Below, piece after piece: positions 22,864-32,033 of a stretch of 64,000 nucleotides of DNA. The position numbers and the translations under genes were made by a program. Source of the stretch: Mycolicibacterium frederiksbergense (GTDB taxonomy: Bacteria; Actinomycetota; Actinomycetes; Mycobacteriales; Mycobacteriaceae); contig NZ_CP038799.1 of NCBI RefSeq assembly GCF_012223425.1, positions 3,642,249-3,706,248 on the forward strand, written 5' to 3'. The notes beneath the pieces are model-generated. The model was given only the letters and a program-made list of their open reading frames with translations. It was not told where the DNA came from and made no database searches. Position 1 is the first letter of the stretch. Every line of letters begins with the position of its first letter.

Positions 22864-23940
22864 TCAGGGTGCCGCGTAGAGCCCCTTGCCGGTGATCAGC
22901 GGCAGATCCAGCGTCGTGGTGATGCCGGGAGCGGCCGCGACGACGGCCGGTATCGCGTTGACGACGCGGGCCGCGGTGGCGACCAGACCGGCATGGTTGT
23001 GGTCGCCCTTGCGGCTGCTCAGGCACAGGTCCAGCGCATAGGACGGTTCGCCGGTGACCTCGACGCGATACGAGCCGCCCTCCTGCGCGGGCTGCGGCCA
23101 CTCCGGGCACAGGTCGTCGCGCAACCGGGTGATGTGCTCGAGCACCACCGCGGGGTGCCCGCCGACCATGCCACGGACCTCGAATCGCATGGCAGCTGTC
23201 GTGCCCTTGGCGATGTGGCCGGACGCGATCTCGAAATCTTCAGGGGCCGGGATCCGGACGTGGGTCTCGGTGACCTCGTCGAGCTCGATGCCCAGCCCGG
23301 CGGCCAGCTGGCGCACCACCGATCCCCAGGCCAGGCTGAGCACACCGGGCTGCAGCAGCATCGGCAGATCGTCGAGCGACTTGCCGAAGCCCATCACATC
23401 GAACATCACCGTGGGGCTGTCATAGGTGGCGTAGTCGACGATCTCCATGCACCGGATCTGCTCCACGCTCTGGCAGGTGCCCGCGAGAGCAAGGGGCAGA
23501 AGGTCATTGGCGAAACCGGGATCGATGCCATTGACGAAAATGCTGGCGCCGCCCTCTTCGGCGGCCTTCTCGATGGGCGCCAGCAGCTCCGCGGGCAGCA
23601 CCTGCCACGGGTACTGCAGGAAGACCGCCGCGCTGGCCACCACATTGACGCCGGCCGCCAGGATGCGGCGGTAGTCCTCCAGGGCGTCGGGCAACCGGTT
23701 GTCGGCCATCGCGGTGTACACCGCGCAGTCCGGTTTGGCGGCGAGGATGGCGTCCAGGTCGTTGGTGGCCGTGATGCCGGTCGAAACATCAAGGCCGGCA
23801 AGCTCTCCGGCATCCTTGCCGGCCTTGGCCTCCGAGGACACCCAGACGCCGGTGAGTTCGTACTGCGGATCGTTGATCAGCTGGGTCAGGGCGTGGCGGC
23901 CGACGTTTCCGGTGCCGATCGCGGCGACTTTGATGCTCAT
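22864..23940 (-). CDS. Dihydrodipicolinate reductase-like NAD(P)-dependent dehydrogenase (Rv0926c type)
   Basis: 358 residues. The N-terminal Rossmann motif is KVAAIGTGNVGRHALTQL, followed by a C-terminal catalytic domain (SIFVNGIDPGFANDLLPLAL; VMFDVMGFGKSLDDLPMLL). Proteins of this group are amine- or diaminopimelate-dehydrogenase-like; the substrate of the mycobacterial member is unknown. The SDR gene upstream ends 9 bp before it and both are probably driven from the KstR-like site at 24806. Synteny with mntH is as in Rv0924c-Rv0927c. Confidence 0.85.
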   Translation of the reverse strand: MSIKVAAIGTGNVGRHALTQLINDPQYELTGVWVSSEAKAGKDAGELAGLDVSTGITATNDLDAILAAKPDCAVYTAMADNRLPDALEDYRRILAAGVNVVASAAVFLQYPWQVLPAELLAPIEKAAEEGGASIFVNGIDPGFANDLLPLALAGTCQSVEQIRCMEIVDYATYDSPTVMFDVMGFGKSLDDLPMLLQPGVLSLAWGSVVRQLAAGLGIELDEVTETHVRIPAPEDFEIASGHIAKGTTAAMRFEVRGMVGGHPAVVLEHITRLRDDLCPEWPQPAQEGGSYRVEVTGEPSYALDLCLSSRKGDHNHAGLVATAARVVNAIPAVVAAAPGITTTLDLPLITGKGLYAAP

Positions 23941-23949
23941 GGCGTTCCT

Positions 23950-24741
23950 TTACAGATCCGGGATGGGCAGGTCGAGGTTGGGGAAGGTGAGGCCGCCGTC
24001 GACCTCGATGGTCTTGCCGGTCAGGTAGCTGCCGGCCGGGGATGCCAGATACACGGCGGCCGCGGCGATATCGCTCGGATCGCCGAGGCGGCGCATCGGG
24101 GTGGCCTTCTCCATCGGGTCGCGCAGCGCGTCGTTGGAGGCCACGATGTCCAGCGCCGAGGTGAGGATCGAGCCCGGCGCGATCGCGTTCACCCGGATGC
24201 GCGGGCAGAGATCCAGCGCGGACAACCGGGTGTAGTGCGCGAGCGCACCCTTGGCGGTGCCGTACGCGGCGAACGCGCGGCCGGAGAGCCGCCCCATCGT
24301 CGAGGTGATGTTGATGATCGACCCGCCACCGGAGTGCTCCAGCATCAGCGGCACGGCGGCGACGGTCAGCGCGTGGGCGGTGCCGACGTTGAACGTGAAC
24401 GCGTCCTTCAGGTCCTTGGTGGACGTGTCCAGCAGCGGTCCGGGCATGGTGCCGCCGACGTTGTTGACGACGATGTCTAGTTTCCCGAACGCCTCGACGG
24501 CCTCGGCCGCCAGGGTCGCGGTGGACTCCGGGTGGGCGAGGTCGGCGACCACCACGTGGGCCCGTCTACCGACCGCGGCCACCTGTGCGGCGACCTCCTC
24601 CAGTTGCGACCGGGTGCGGGCCGCGATCACCACATCTGCACCGGCTTCGGCGAAGGCGACGGCGATCGCGGCACCCAGTCCGCGGCCGGCTCCGGTGACC
24701 ACGGCGACCTGATCGTCGAGCCGGAATTTGTCCAGAATCAT
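23950..24741 (-). CDS. Short-chain dehydrogenase/reductase (Rv0927c type)
   Basis: 263 residues from ATG 24741. A classical SDR: cofactor motif [22 protein letters not shown], the catalytic Ser in [12 protein letters not shown], and the YxxxK pair in [13 protein letters not shown], then [14 protein letters not shown]. It reduces or oxidises a hydroxy/keto group with NAD(P)H. It leads an operon with the dehydrogenase at 22864. A KstR-like palindrome lies 65 bp upstream, which points to a role in sterol or lipid breakdown. Confidence 0.88.
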   Translation of the reverse strand: MILDKFRLDDQVAVVTGAGRGLGAAIAVAFAEAGADVVIAARTRSQLEEVAAQVAAVGRRAHVVVADLAHPESTATLAAEAVEAFGKLDIVVNNVGGTMPGPLLDTSTKDLKDAFTFNVGTAHALTVAAVPLMLEHSGGGSIINITSTMGRLSGRAFAAYGTAKGALAHYTRLSALDLCPRIRVNAIAPGSILTSALDIVASNDALRDPMEKATPMRRLGDPSDIAAAAVYLASPAGSYLTGKTIEVDGGLTFPNLDLPIPDL

Positions 24742-24805
24742 GCGGGCCTCATTTCTGTTCTCGGCGTCACCGTAACAAGACCGCGCGGACCGCTGGGCGG
24801 ATTTC

Positions 24806-24819
24806 TGTAACACGTTCTA
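24806..24819. promoter_or_regulatory. KstR-type operator candidate
   Basis: TGTAACACGTTCTA fits the KstR consensus TNNAACNNGTTNNA exactly. KstR is the TetR-family repressor of cholesterol degradation genes in mycobacteria. The site stands 65 bp before the SDR start. A second exact match is at 51222-51235 in this window. Confidence 0.6.
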
Positions 24820-24947
24820 ATTTGACGGTGGCTGACAGTTGTCTGGTCATCGGGGGTGCCTGCGTCGGCCCGTCCGGCGTGTGGTGTGCGTGAAAGGCCT
24901 ACGAATGTGCTTGACACCCGGCCACTATCAGGAAGGAGGGCTCGACC

Positions 24948-25046
24948 ATGAACGCAACCCGGCCGTGCTGGTGGTCGGGGGACACGACGCGGACGCCGGA
25001 TTTCTACCTGGTTTCAGTTCCGCCGGGGGCATCTCCGCGATTCTGA
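24948..25046 (+). CDS. Candidate small peptide gene in the gap between SDR and ku
   Basis: The 396-bp stretch 24742-25137 has no ordinary gene. It holds this 32-codon frame (MNATRPCWWSGDTTRTPDFY, then LVSVPPGASPRF) with the strong ribosome site GGAAGGAGG 8 nt before its ATG. TTGACA is at 24911-24916, though no good -10 follows. A second AAAGGAGG (25046-25053) directly follows its stop, with no clear start after it. GGTAGCTC-N2-GCCGCT occurs twice (25052-25067 and 25124-25139). The peptide is not recognised. Confidence 0.35.
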   Translation: MNATRPCWWSGDTTRTPDFYLVSVPPGASPRF

Positions 25047-25137
25047 AAGGAGGTAGCTCCCGCCGCTGGATCTCGTACCAGGATTCAGCCTCGGCGAGGG
25101 TGCGTGCGGAGAAACTGAACAGTGGTAGCTCGAGCCG

Positions 25138-26070
25138 CTACTTCTTGGCGGCGGCCTTTTTCGCGGGCGCCTTTTTTGCCGGCGTCTTCTTCGCTGGGGT
25201 CTTCTTGGCGGCAGCTTTCTTGGCGGGTGCCTTCTCGGCCTCAGCCTTCTTGGGCTCGGTCTTGCTCGACGAACCGGACCCGCGGGCCTTCACGCTGGCC
25301 TCCAGCTTGGCCAGTAGATCCGACACGTCCTCGGTGGACTCGTCGAGATCGGTGGGCTGCTCCTCGACCGTGAACGCCTCGCCGCCTTCCAGTTTCGCCT
25401 GCACCAGTTCGTGCAGCTGTTCCTGGTAGTCGTCGCGGAACTGGTCGGGCTTGAAATCGTCGGTCATCGATTCGACCACCTGCCCGGCCATCTTCAGCTC
25501 GGCGGGCTTGATGTCGACGTCCTTGTCCAGCGACGGGAAGTCCGGATCGCGGATCTCATCGGGCCACAGCAGCGTGTGGATCACCATGATGTCGCGCTTG
25601 CTGAAATCCTTGACGCGCAGCGCCGCCAGCCGGGTCTTGTTGCGCAACGCGAAATGCACGATCGCCACCCGGTCGGTCTCGGCCAGCGTCTTGGCCAGCA
25701 GCACATACGATTTCGTGGATTTCGAGTCCGGCTCCAGGAAATAGCTCTTGTCATACATCATCGGATCGAGCTGATCGGCCGGCACGAACTCGACGACCTC
25801 GATCTCGCGGCTGCGTTCCTCGGGCAGGGTGGCGATGTCCTCATCGGTGATGATCACCGTCTGCCCGTCATCGGAGTCGTAGGCGCGGGCGATGTCGCGG
25901 TACTCGACCACCTCGCCGCACACCTCGCAGGTCCGCTTGTAGCGGATGCGTCCGTTGTCCTTGGCGTGCACCTGGTGGAACTTGATGTCGTGGTCCTCGG
26001 TCGCGCTGTAGACCTTGACCGGCACGTTGACCAGACCGAAGGAGACCGAGCCCTTCCAGATTGATCGCAT
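25138..26070 (-). CDS. ku: Non-homologous end-joining protein Ku
   Basis: 310 residues from ATG 26070 (a TTG two codons upstream is also in frame). The Ku ring domain starts at SIWKGSVSFGLVNVPVKVYS and includes CEVCGEVVEYRDIARAYDSDDG. After about residue 250 the tail is a run of lysine-rich repeats (TPAKKTPAKKAPAKKAAAKK), a DNA-binding extension known from mycobacterial Ku. Ku binds DNA ends and recruits the divergently encoded LigD for end joining. Start codons of the two genes are only 34 bp apart. Confidence 0.97.
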   Translation of the reverse strand: MRSIWKGSVSFGLVNVPVKVYSATEDHDIKFHQVHAKDNGRIRYKRTCEVCGEVVEYRDIARAYDSDDGQTVIITDEDIATLPEERSREIEVVEFVPADQLDPMMYDKSYFLEPDSKSTKSYVLLAKTLAETDRVAIVHFALRNKTRLAALRVKDFSKRDIMVIHTLLWPDEIRDPDFPSLDKDVDIKPAELKMAGQVVESMTDDFKPDQFRDDYQEQLHELVQAKLEGGEAFTVEEQPTDLDESTEDVSDLLAKLEASVKARGSGSSSKTEPKKAEAEKAPAKKAAAKKTPAKKTPAKKAPAKKAAAKK

Positions 26071-26104
26071 AGGCAACGGTAACAGCGGGTATTACGTTTA
26101 CGTG
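26071..26104. promoter_or_regulatory. Compact divergent ku/ligD promoter region
   Basis: Only 34 bp separate the start codons. TACGTT (26093-26098) stands 6 nt before the ligD GTG, which implies a leaderless ligD mRNA. On the other strand TACCGT (plus positions 26076-26081) is 5 nt before the ku ATG. Both promoters must overlap, with their -35 regions inside the opposite genes, so the two genes are likely expressed together. Confidence 0.5.
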
Positions 26105-28408
26105 GTGGAGCGCGACGGCCGGGTCACATTGACCAATCCCGACAAGGTGCTTTATCCCGCTACCGGAACGACCAAGGCCGAGGTGTTCGACTATTACGTG
26201 GCGATCGCCGACGCGATGATCCCGCATATCGCCGGTCGTCCGGTCACCCGCAAACGCTGGCCCAACGGCGTCGGGCAGCCGGAGTTCTTCGAGAAGCAAC
26301 TGGCGTCGTCCGCCCCGGAGTGGCTGCGCCGGGGTTCGGTGACGCACCGGTCGGGAACCACCACCTACCCGATCATCGACACCCGGGAAGGGCTGGCCTG
26401 GATCGCGCAGCAAGCCTCGCTGGAGGTGCACGTCCCGCAGTGGCGGTTCGACCAGCACGGGGAGCCGGGTCCGGCCACCCGCATCGTGTTCGATCTGGAC
26501 CCCGGCGAAGACGTCACCTTTCGGCAACTGTGCGAGGTCGCCCACGAGGTCCGCGGGTACGTCGAGGACATCGGCCTGACGGCCTACCCACTGACCAGCG
26601 GTAGCAAGGGTCTGCATCTCTACGTGCCGCTGGCCGACCCGGTGAGTTCGCGGGGCGCCTCGGTGCTGGCCAAGCGGATCGCGGTGCAGCTGGAGAAGGC
26701 CATGCCCAAACAGGTCACCGCGACCATGACCAAGAGTGTGCGCAGCGGGAAGGTGTTCCTGGACTGGAGCCAGAACAGCGCCGCCAAGACCACCATCGCG
26801 CCGTACTCGATGCGCGGCCGGGAAGAGCCGACGGTGGCGGCGCCGCGTACCTGGGAGGAGATCGAGGACCCCGATCTGCGCCATCTGCGCTTCGACGAGG
26901 TGCTAGCGCGGGTCGAGCGCGACGGCGACCTGCTGGAAGGACTTGACGAAAGCGCCCCGTTGCCCGACAAACTCAGCACCTACCGCAGCATGCGTGACGC
27001 GGCCAAGACGCCCGAACCGGTGCCGCGCACGGTCCCGGGCACCGGCAACGATGCTCAAGGTCGCCGCTTGGGCGGCTCCGACGACACCTTCGTCATCCAG
27101 GAGCACCACGCGCGACGGCTGCACTACGACTTCCGGCTGGAACGCAACGGGGTGCTGGTGTCCTGGGCGGTCCCGAAGAACTTGCCTGAGACCACATCGG
27201 TCAATCACCTGGCCGTGCACACCGAGGATCACCCGCTGGAGTACGCCACCTTCGAGGGCTCGATCCCCAAGGGCGAGTACGGCGGTGGTGAGGTCATCGT
27301 CTGGGATTCCGGCACCTACGAGACCGAGAAGTTCCGCGATCCCGGCGTAGACGGTGAGAACGTCGACGGTAAAAAGGGTGAGGTCATCGTCACCCTGCAC
27401 GGCTCGAAGATCCAGGGCCGGTACGCGTTGATCCAGACCGGGGGCAAGAACTGGCTGGCGCACCGGATGAAAGAGCAACCGGTCGCGACACCGGAGGACC
27501 TGGCGCCCATGCTGGCCACGCACGGGTCGGTGGAGAAGTTGACGCCGGCGGTATGGGCGTTCGAGGGTAAGTGGGACGGCTACCGGCTGCTGGTCGACGC
27601 CGATCACGGTGAGCTGCAACTGCGCACCCGCAGCGGCCGCGATGTCACCTCAGAGTATCCACAGCTGCGGGCGCTGGCCGCCGACCTGGCCGACCATCAC
27701 GTGATCCTCGACGGTGAGGTGGTAGCCCTGGACTCCTCGGGTGTGCCGAGCTTCGGTGCCATGCAGAACCGGGCTTCGGGAAGCAACATCGAATTCTGGG
27801 CGTTCGACATCCTGCAGCTGGACGGACGATCCCTGTTGCGGGCCAAGTACTCCGACCGACGCAAGCTGCTCGAGACGCTCGCCCAGGGTGGTGGACTCAT
27901 CGTCCCCGAACAACTACCCGGCAGCGGATCCGAGGCGCTTGAGTACGCGCGTGCGCACGGCCTCGAGGGCGTGGTGGCCAAAAAGCGGGACTCCACCTAC
28001 CAGCCGGGCCGGCGCTCCCAATCGTGGGTCAAGGACAAGCTTTGGCGGACACAGGAAGTCGTGATCGGCGGGTGGCGTGCCGGGGAGGGCGGGCGCAGCA
28101 GCGGCATCGGGGCGCTGGTCGTCGGGGTCCCCGGTGACGACGGTCTGCAGTTTGCCGGCCGGGTCGGCACCGGGTTCACCGAGAAGATGCTCGGTGAGCT
28201 ACGAAAGATCCTCAAGCCGTTGGAGACCGACGAAACACCCTTCACCAAACGGCTTTCCGGCCCCGATGCCAAGGGTGTCACCTTCGTGCGCCCGGAGTTG
28301 GTGGGGGAGGTGCGCTTCAGCGAGCGAACCTCCGACGGCCGGTTGCGCCAGCCCAGCTGGCGGGGGTTGCGGCCGGACAAGTCGCCGGACGAGGTGGTGT
28401 GGGAGTAG
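26105..28408 (+). CDS. ligD: Multifunctional NHEJ DNA ligase LigD
   Basis: 767 residues from GTG 26105. Domain order is polymerase (1-~285; metal motif VFDLDPGED, TSGSKGLHLYVPL), 3'-phosphoesterase (~320-470; VIQEHHARRLHYDFRLERNG), then ATP-dependent ligase (~475-767; motif I Lys489 in FEGKWDGYR, DGEVVALD, GVVAKKRDSTYQPGRRS, SWRGLRPDK at the end). This Pol-PE-Lig order is the mycobacterial one. It trims, fills and seals double-strand breaks held by Ku, which is encoded divergently. Confidence 0.97.
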   Translation: MERDGRVTLTNPDKVLYPATGTTKAEVFDYYVAIADAMIPHIAGRPVTRKRWPNGVGQPEFFEKQLASSAPEWLRRGSVTHRSGTTTYPIIDTREGLAWIAQQASLEVHVPQWRFDQHGEPGPATRIVFDLDPGEDVTFRQLCEVAHEVRGYVEDIGLTAYPLTSGSKGLHLYVPLADPVSSRGASVLAKRIAVQLEKAMPKQVTATMTKSVRSGKVFLDWSQNSAAKTTIAPYSMRGREEPTVAAPRTWEEIEDPDLRHLRFDEVLARVERDGDLLEGLDESAPLPDKLSTYRSMRDAAKTPEPVPRTVPGTGNDAQGRRLGGSDDTFVIQEHHARRLHYDFRLERNGVLVSWAVPKNLPETTSVNHLAVHTEDHPLEYATFEGSIPKGEYGGGEVIVWDSGTYETEKFRDPGVDGENVDGKKGEVIVTLHGSKIQGRYALIQTGGKNWLAHRMKEQPVATPEDLAPMLATHGSVEKLTPAVWAFEGKWDGYRLLVDADHGELQLRTRSGRDVTSEYPQLRALAADLADHHVILDGEVVALDSSGVPSFGAMQNRASGSNIEFWAFDILQLDGRSLLRAKYSDRRKLLETLAQGGGLIVPEQLPGSGSEALEYARAHGLEGVVAKKRDSTYQPGRRSQSWVKDKLWRTQEVVIGGWRAGEGGRSSGIGALVVGVPGDDGLQFAGRVGTGFTEKMLGELRKILKPLETDETPFTKRLSGPDAKGVTFVRPELVGEVRFSERTSDGRLRQPSWRGLRPDKSPDEVVWE

Positions 28409-28421
28409 GCGATCGCCTGTG

Positions 28422-29843
28422 CTAGTTGCCGTACAGATGCAGGGCCCTGGCCGCCGCCGTCGCCACGTCACCGCTGAGGCCCACGATCGGTGGGCCGCCG
28501 CGCTGGTGAATGACGTTCGCGAGCACGATCACGTAGGTGTCTGATCCGGGGTCGATCCACAGCGTGGTGCCGGTGAAGCCGGTGTGGCCGAAGCTTCCGA
28601 TGGGGAAAATCGTGCCGCGCGGTCTGGAATGCGCTGTGTCGATGTCCCAGCCCAAGCCCCGTAGGTCGGGCCCAGGGCCGGGCTGCTGAGGACTGGTCAT
28701 CATGGCCACCGTCGACTGTGTCAGCGGAAACGCGCTCGGCCGGCCGGCAAGCCGGTCGAGCAGGGCCTGCGCGAACAGGCCGACATCGTGCGCGATGGAG
28801 AACACCCCGGCAGCACCGGTCGCGCCGCCCATCCGGCGTGCCGTCGGATCGTGCACGGTGCCGCGCAGCAGACGGCCATGGTCAGGGTTGAGCCCCGGGG
28901 TGTCCTCATCGCGCGCTGTGGGCGCGACACGGGTCAGGAGATCGGTCCGCCACGACCCGGCCGGGCAGTCGGTCACTTCGGGTGCACGCGGGTCGACGAC
29001 GATCGCGTTGCCCCGAACCTCGTGCGGCCCGCAGGCTTTTGACACCGGGAAGTAGTGGGTGTCGTTCATGCCCAGTGGCGTGAACACGTGGCTCTGCACA
29101 TATGTGTCGATGGATTGGCCGGTGAGCTTCTCGATGATGGCGCCCACCAGAATGAAGTTGATGTCCGAGTAGTGAAAGAGCGCACCGGGGTCGAACACCA
29201 CCCAGGCACCCAGTGCGCGGCGAAGGCCGTCGGCTTTGTCGGCCCGGTCCAGTCCCCACGGACCGTCCAGGCTGAGGTCGCCCGCGATGCCCGACGTATG
29301 GGTGAGCAGCATCCGCAGCGTCACCTGCCGGCCGCGGCGGGGGTCGTTGGCCGGGTTGAAGTCGGGTAGGTAGGTCTGCACGGGGTCATCGAGAACAACC
29401 CGGCCCTGTTCGTAGAGCTGCATGACGGCCGTCGCGGTGGCAATGCTCTTCGTCAGGGACGCCAGGTCGAAGATCGTGTCCTCGGTCATCGGCTCGGCGG
29501 GCGAGGGTGACCCGTCCAGTCCGGGTTCGCCGGCAAGCTTGCGCTCGCCGAAAGCCCAGCGGAATACCACTTCTCCGGCGTGCCCGATCTGGACCACCGC
29601 GCCGGGCAGCCGGTGTTGGGCAATCGCGTCGTTCATGAGCGCAGAGACCGGCGAGAACTCGGCAGAGGACACCGCGCCTGTCGTCGTGCCCACCGCGGGC
29701 GGCGTGGTAATCGACGGTGTCGGCTGCGCGGGTGCGGCGACCGGCGGCGGCTGCGCCGGCTGTCCGCAGGCGGGCAGCGTAGCGACGGTCAGCAGGGCGG
29801 CCGCCACGGCGCCGAGCCGGAGAGCGCGCGACCCTGAGGACAT
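28422..29843 (-). CDS. Serine hydrolase / beta-lactamase-family lipoprotein
   Basis: 473 residues from ATG 29843. A lipoprotein signal ends in TLPACG, so the mature protein is anchored by an acylated Cys outside the membrane. A Pro-rich linker precedes the class C-type fold, with SLTK (LASLTKSIATATAV) as the catalytic Ser-Lys pair, YSD in FHYSDINFILVG as the Tyr motif, and HTG in SFGHTGFTGTTLW. Members are peptidases, esterases or penicillin-binding proteins; real beta-lactamase activity is doubtful. A longer frame to 29933 would break the signal peptide. Confidence 0.85.
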   Translation of the reverse strand: MSSGSRALRLGAVAAALLTVATLPACGQPAQPPPVAAPAQPTPSITTPPAVGTTTGAVSSAEFSPVSALMNDAIAQHRLPGAVVQIGHAGEVVFRWAFGERKLAGEPGLDGSPSPAEPMTEDTIFDLASLTKSIATATAVMQLYEQGRVVLDDPVQTYLPDFNPANDPRRGRQVTLRMLLTHTSGIAGDLSLDGPWGLDRADKADGLRRALGAWVVFDPGALFHYSDINFILVGAIIEKLTGQSIDTYVQSHVFTPLGMNDTHYFPVSKACGPHEVRGNAIVVDPRAPEVTDCPAGSWRTDLLTRVAPTARDEDTPGLNPDHGRLLRGTVHDPTARRMGGATGAAGVFSIAHDVGLFAQALLDRLAGRPSAFPLTQSTVAMMTSPQQPGPGPDLRGLGWDIDTAHSRPRGTIFPIGSFGHTGFTGTTLWIDPGSDTYVIVLANVIHQRGGPPIVGLSGDVATAAARALHLYGN

Positions 29844-30016
29844 CACCCGATGACGGTATCCCCTTGCCGCGCGTTGCCGTTGTCGGCGATTGCTGGCGAC
29901 CAACCCCAAGTTGTCCTCGGATGAACCAGTCATTGCACTTCACCGTTGCATACGTCGGCATCGCGGTACTGTCGTGGATGATTTGCTGACCAGCACCACG
30001 AGCAGGGACTACGACG

Positions 30017-31093
30017 ATGACGGCGCCGGGACCGAGTAGGTGGTTGCTCCGCGCCAACCACTACGAGTGGATCACCGACTACCTTGTCGCCAGGCGGATG
30101 ACCGGGGCGGTGCGGGTGGCCATGGCCTTCGTCGCCGGGTCGCTGGCCCTGTACCTGTTGGCGCTGCTGAACAGTGTCGACGGCCCCCGCGACGCCGTCC
30201 CTGTCGCGATGATGTGGACGGGGTTCGCCGGCGGTGTCGCGGGCGCGGTGCTGTGGGTGTTGAAATGGCCGACGCGCGGGCAGTCGCTGGCCTTTGCGTT
30301 GGTGTCGAACACGTCGGTGGCACTCGCGTGTCTGTCCTATCCGAACCCGCAGGGCGGGCTCACCGGCTGCATCGCCTTCGCGACCACCGCCGCCTATATC
30401 GCGTTCTTCCATGGCACGGTGTTGGTGCTGTACAACTTCGTGCTGGCAACCGCCGTTGCGCTGATCGTGGCGGTCCGCGTCGTCGACTCCGGTCACGTCG
30501 CGCTCGCCCTGGTCGACATCTTCCTGGTGCTGCAGGTCAACATCGTCATGCCGGTCGCCATTCATGTCCTCGTGCGCGCCCTCGGCGTCGATCTCGAACA
30601 GGCCGACCGGGATCCGCTGACCGGTCTGCTCAATCGGCGGGCCCTTCAGCAGCACATCACCAAGATGCTGGCCGCCACCGACCGTGCTCATCTGGTGGTC
30701 GCGGTGGTGGACCTCGACGATTTCAAGCACATCAACGACGCGTATGGGCATCAGGCCGGCGATGACGCCCTGGTGGCGGTCGGGCGCGCGCTGGGCCACG
30801 CCGTCTTCGACACCACCGCGGTGATCGGACGGATCGGTGGTGAGGAGTTCGTCGTCGCTGCCGCGTGCAGCACCGCGGACCCGACGCTGCTGTCCCGCCG
30901 GATCTGCAAGGCGATCGCCGATCTGCCGGTGCCGGTCACCGCAAGTGTCGGGACGTCGTCGGCCGAGGTCGACACCTTGGCGGGCGACGAGACGACCCGG
31001 CGCGCGCGGATCGACGAGCTGGTGGTTGCCGCCGATGAGGCGATGTACACCGCGAAGCGGGCCGGCGGCAACAGATTTCGTCACGCCAGCTGA
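30017..31093 (+). CDS. Membrane-bound diguanylate cyclase (GGDEF protein)
   Basis: 358 residues. Residues ~30-190 hold five to six TM helices (a MASE-like sensor). The GGDEF domain begins at DRDPLTGLLNRRALQQH and has VVDLDDFKHINDAYGHQAGD and the active-site RIGGEEF. All catalytic positions look intact, so it should make cyclic di-GMP from GTP. The inhibitory RxxD site is not obvious. It is divergent from the lipoprotein gene and followed by an LLM gene 109 bp later. Confidence 0.92.
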   Translation: MTAPGPSRWLLRANHYEWITDYLVARRMTGAVRVAMAFVAGSLALYLLALLNSVDGPRDAVPVAMMWTGFAGGVAGAVLWVLKWPTRGQSLAFALVSNTSVALACLSYPNPQGGLTGCIAFATTAAYIAFFHGTVLVLYNFVLATAVALIVAVRVVDSGHVALALVDIFLVLQVNIVMPVAIHVLVRALGVDLEQADRDPLTGLLNRRALQQHITKMLAATDRAHLVVAVVDLDDFKHINDAYGHQAGDDALVAVGRALGHAVFDTTAVIGRIGGEEFVVAAACSTADPTLLSRRICKAIADLPVPVTASVGTSSAEVDTLAGDETTRRARIDELVVAADEAMYTAKRAGGNRFRHAS

Positions 31094-31202
31094 CCCGGCG
31101 ACTGTGTGGTCGCGCGAGCACGTGCACCGGTCATCGGAGCCGCGGAATAGTCCGGTCTCTCGCCGGCGTTCCCCGGAACAGACTGGCTACGAGAGGCACA
31201 CC

Positions 31203-32033
31203 ATGAAGTTCGGCATCTCCACATTCGTGACCGACGACGGCATCGACCCGGCGTCGCTGGCAACCGCCATCGAAGAGCGGGACTTCCACTCGCTGGTCAT
31301 CGCCGAACACACCAACATCCCCGCCAGCCGGGAGACCGCCTATCCGATGGGTGGGGAAATGCCCGACATCTACTACAAGACGCTGGACCCGTTCGTCACA
31401 CTGGCCGCCGCGGCCGCCGTCACGTCGAAGATCCAACTGTTCACCGGGATCGCCCTGCTGATCCAGCGCGACCCGATCATCACCGCGAAGGAAGCGGCCA
31501 GCGTCGACCTCCTCTCCGGTGGCCGGTTCGTCTTCGGTGTCGGCGCGGGCTGGAACCTCGAGGAAATGCGCAACCACGGTACGGATCCGAAAACACGTGG
31601 CGCGCTACTGGACGAACGGATCGAAGCCATCAAGGCGCTCTGGACCGACGATATCGCCGAATACCACGGCAAATACGTCGATTTCGGTCCGACCTACATG
31701 CGGCCCAAGCCGGTCCAGGCGCCGCACCCGCCCATCTACATCGGCGGCAACTCCGATGCCACCGTCAAGCGGATCATCCGGCACGGCGCAGGGTGGATCT
31801 CCAATCCCTTCCCGGAAGATCAACTGAGCCGGCGCATCGGACAGCTGAAAGACGGTGCAGGACACAATGTGCCGTTGGCGATGTTCGGAACGCCGGTGGA
31901 CGCGCAGTACTGGAGCGCGGTCGAAAACATCGGGTTCGGTCAGGTGGCACTGCTGCTGCCCAGCGTGTCGCGCGATGAATCCCTGCGACTGCTCGACGAG
32001 TACGCCGAAGCCGTGGCTCAGTACCGAGGCTAG
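31203..32033 (+). CDS. LLM class F420-dependent oxidoreductase
   Basis: 276 residues from ATG 31203 with GAGAGG upstream. Signature parts are KFGISTFVTDDGIDPASLAT, HSLVIAEHTNIP, ITAKEAASVDLLSGGRFVFG with VGAGWNLEEM, and PHPPIYIGGNSDATVKRIIR. This is the TIGR03619-like branch; coenzyme F420 is the probable cofactor. Substrate unknown. Its stop overlaps the stop of the convergent Rv1733c-like gene by 3 bp. Confidence 0.9.
   Translation: MKFGISTFVTDDGIDPASLATAIEERDFHSLVIAEHTNIPASRETAYPMGGEMPDIYYKTLDPFVTLAAAAAVTSKIQLFTGIALLIQRDPIITAKEAASVDLLSGGRFVFGVGAGWNLEEMRNHGTDPKTRGALLDERIEAIKALWTDDIAEYHGKYVDFGPTYMRPKPVQAPHPPIYIGGNSDATVKRIIRHGAGWISNPFPEDQLSRRIGQLKDGAGHNVPLAMFGTPVDAQYWSAVENIGFGQVALLLPSVSRDESLRLLDEYAEAVAQYRG

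Noticed and set aside
25140-25260. Repeats of about 15-30 bp as a CRISPR-like array
   Set aside because: They encode the Lys/Ala/Pro tail of Ku and have no spacer structure.
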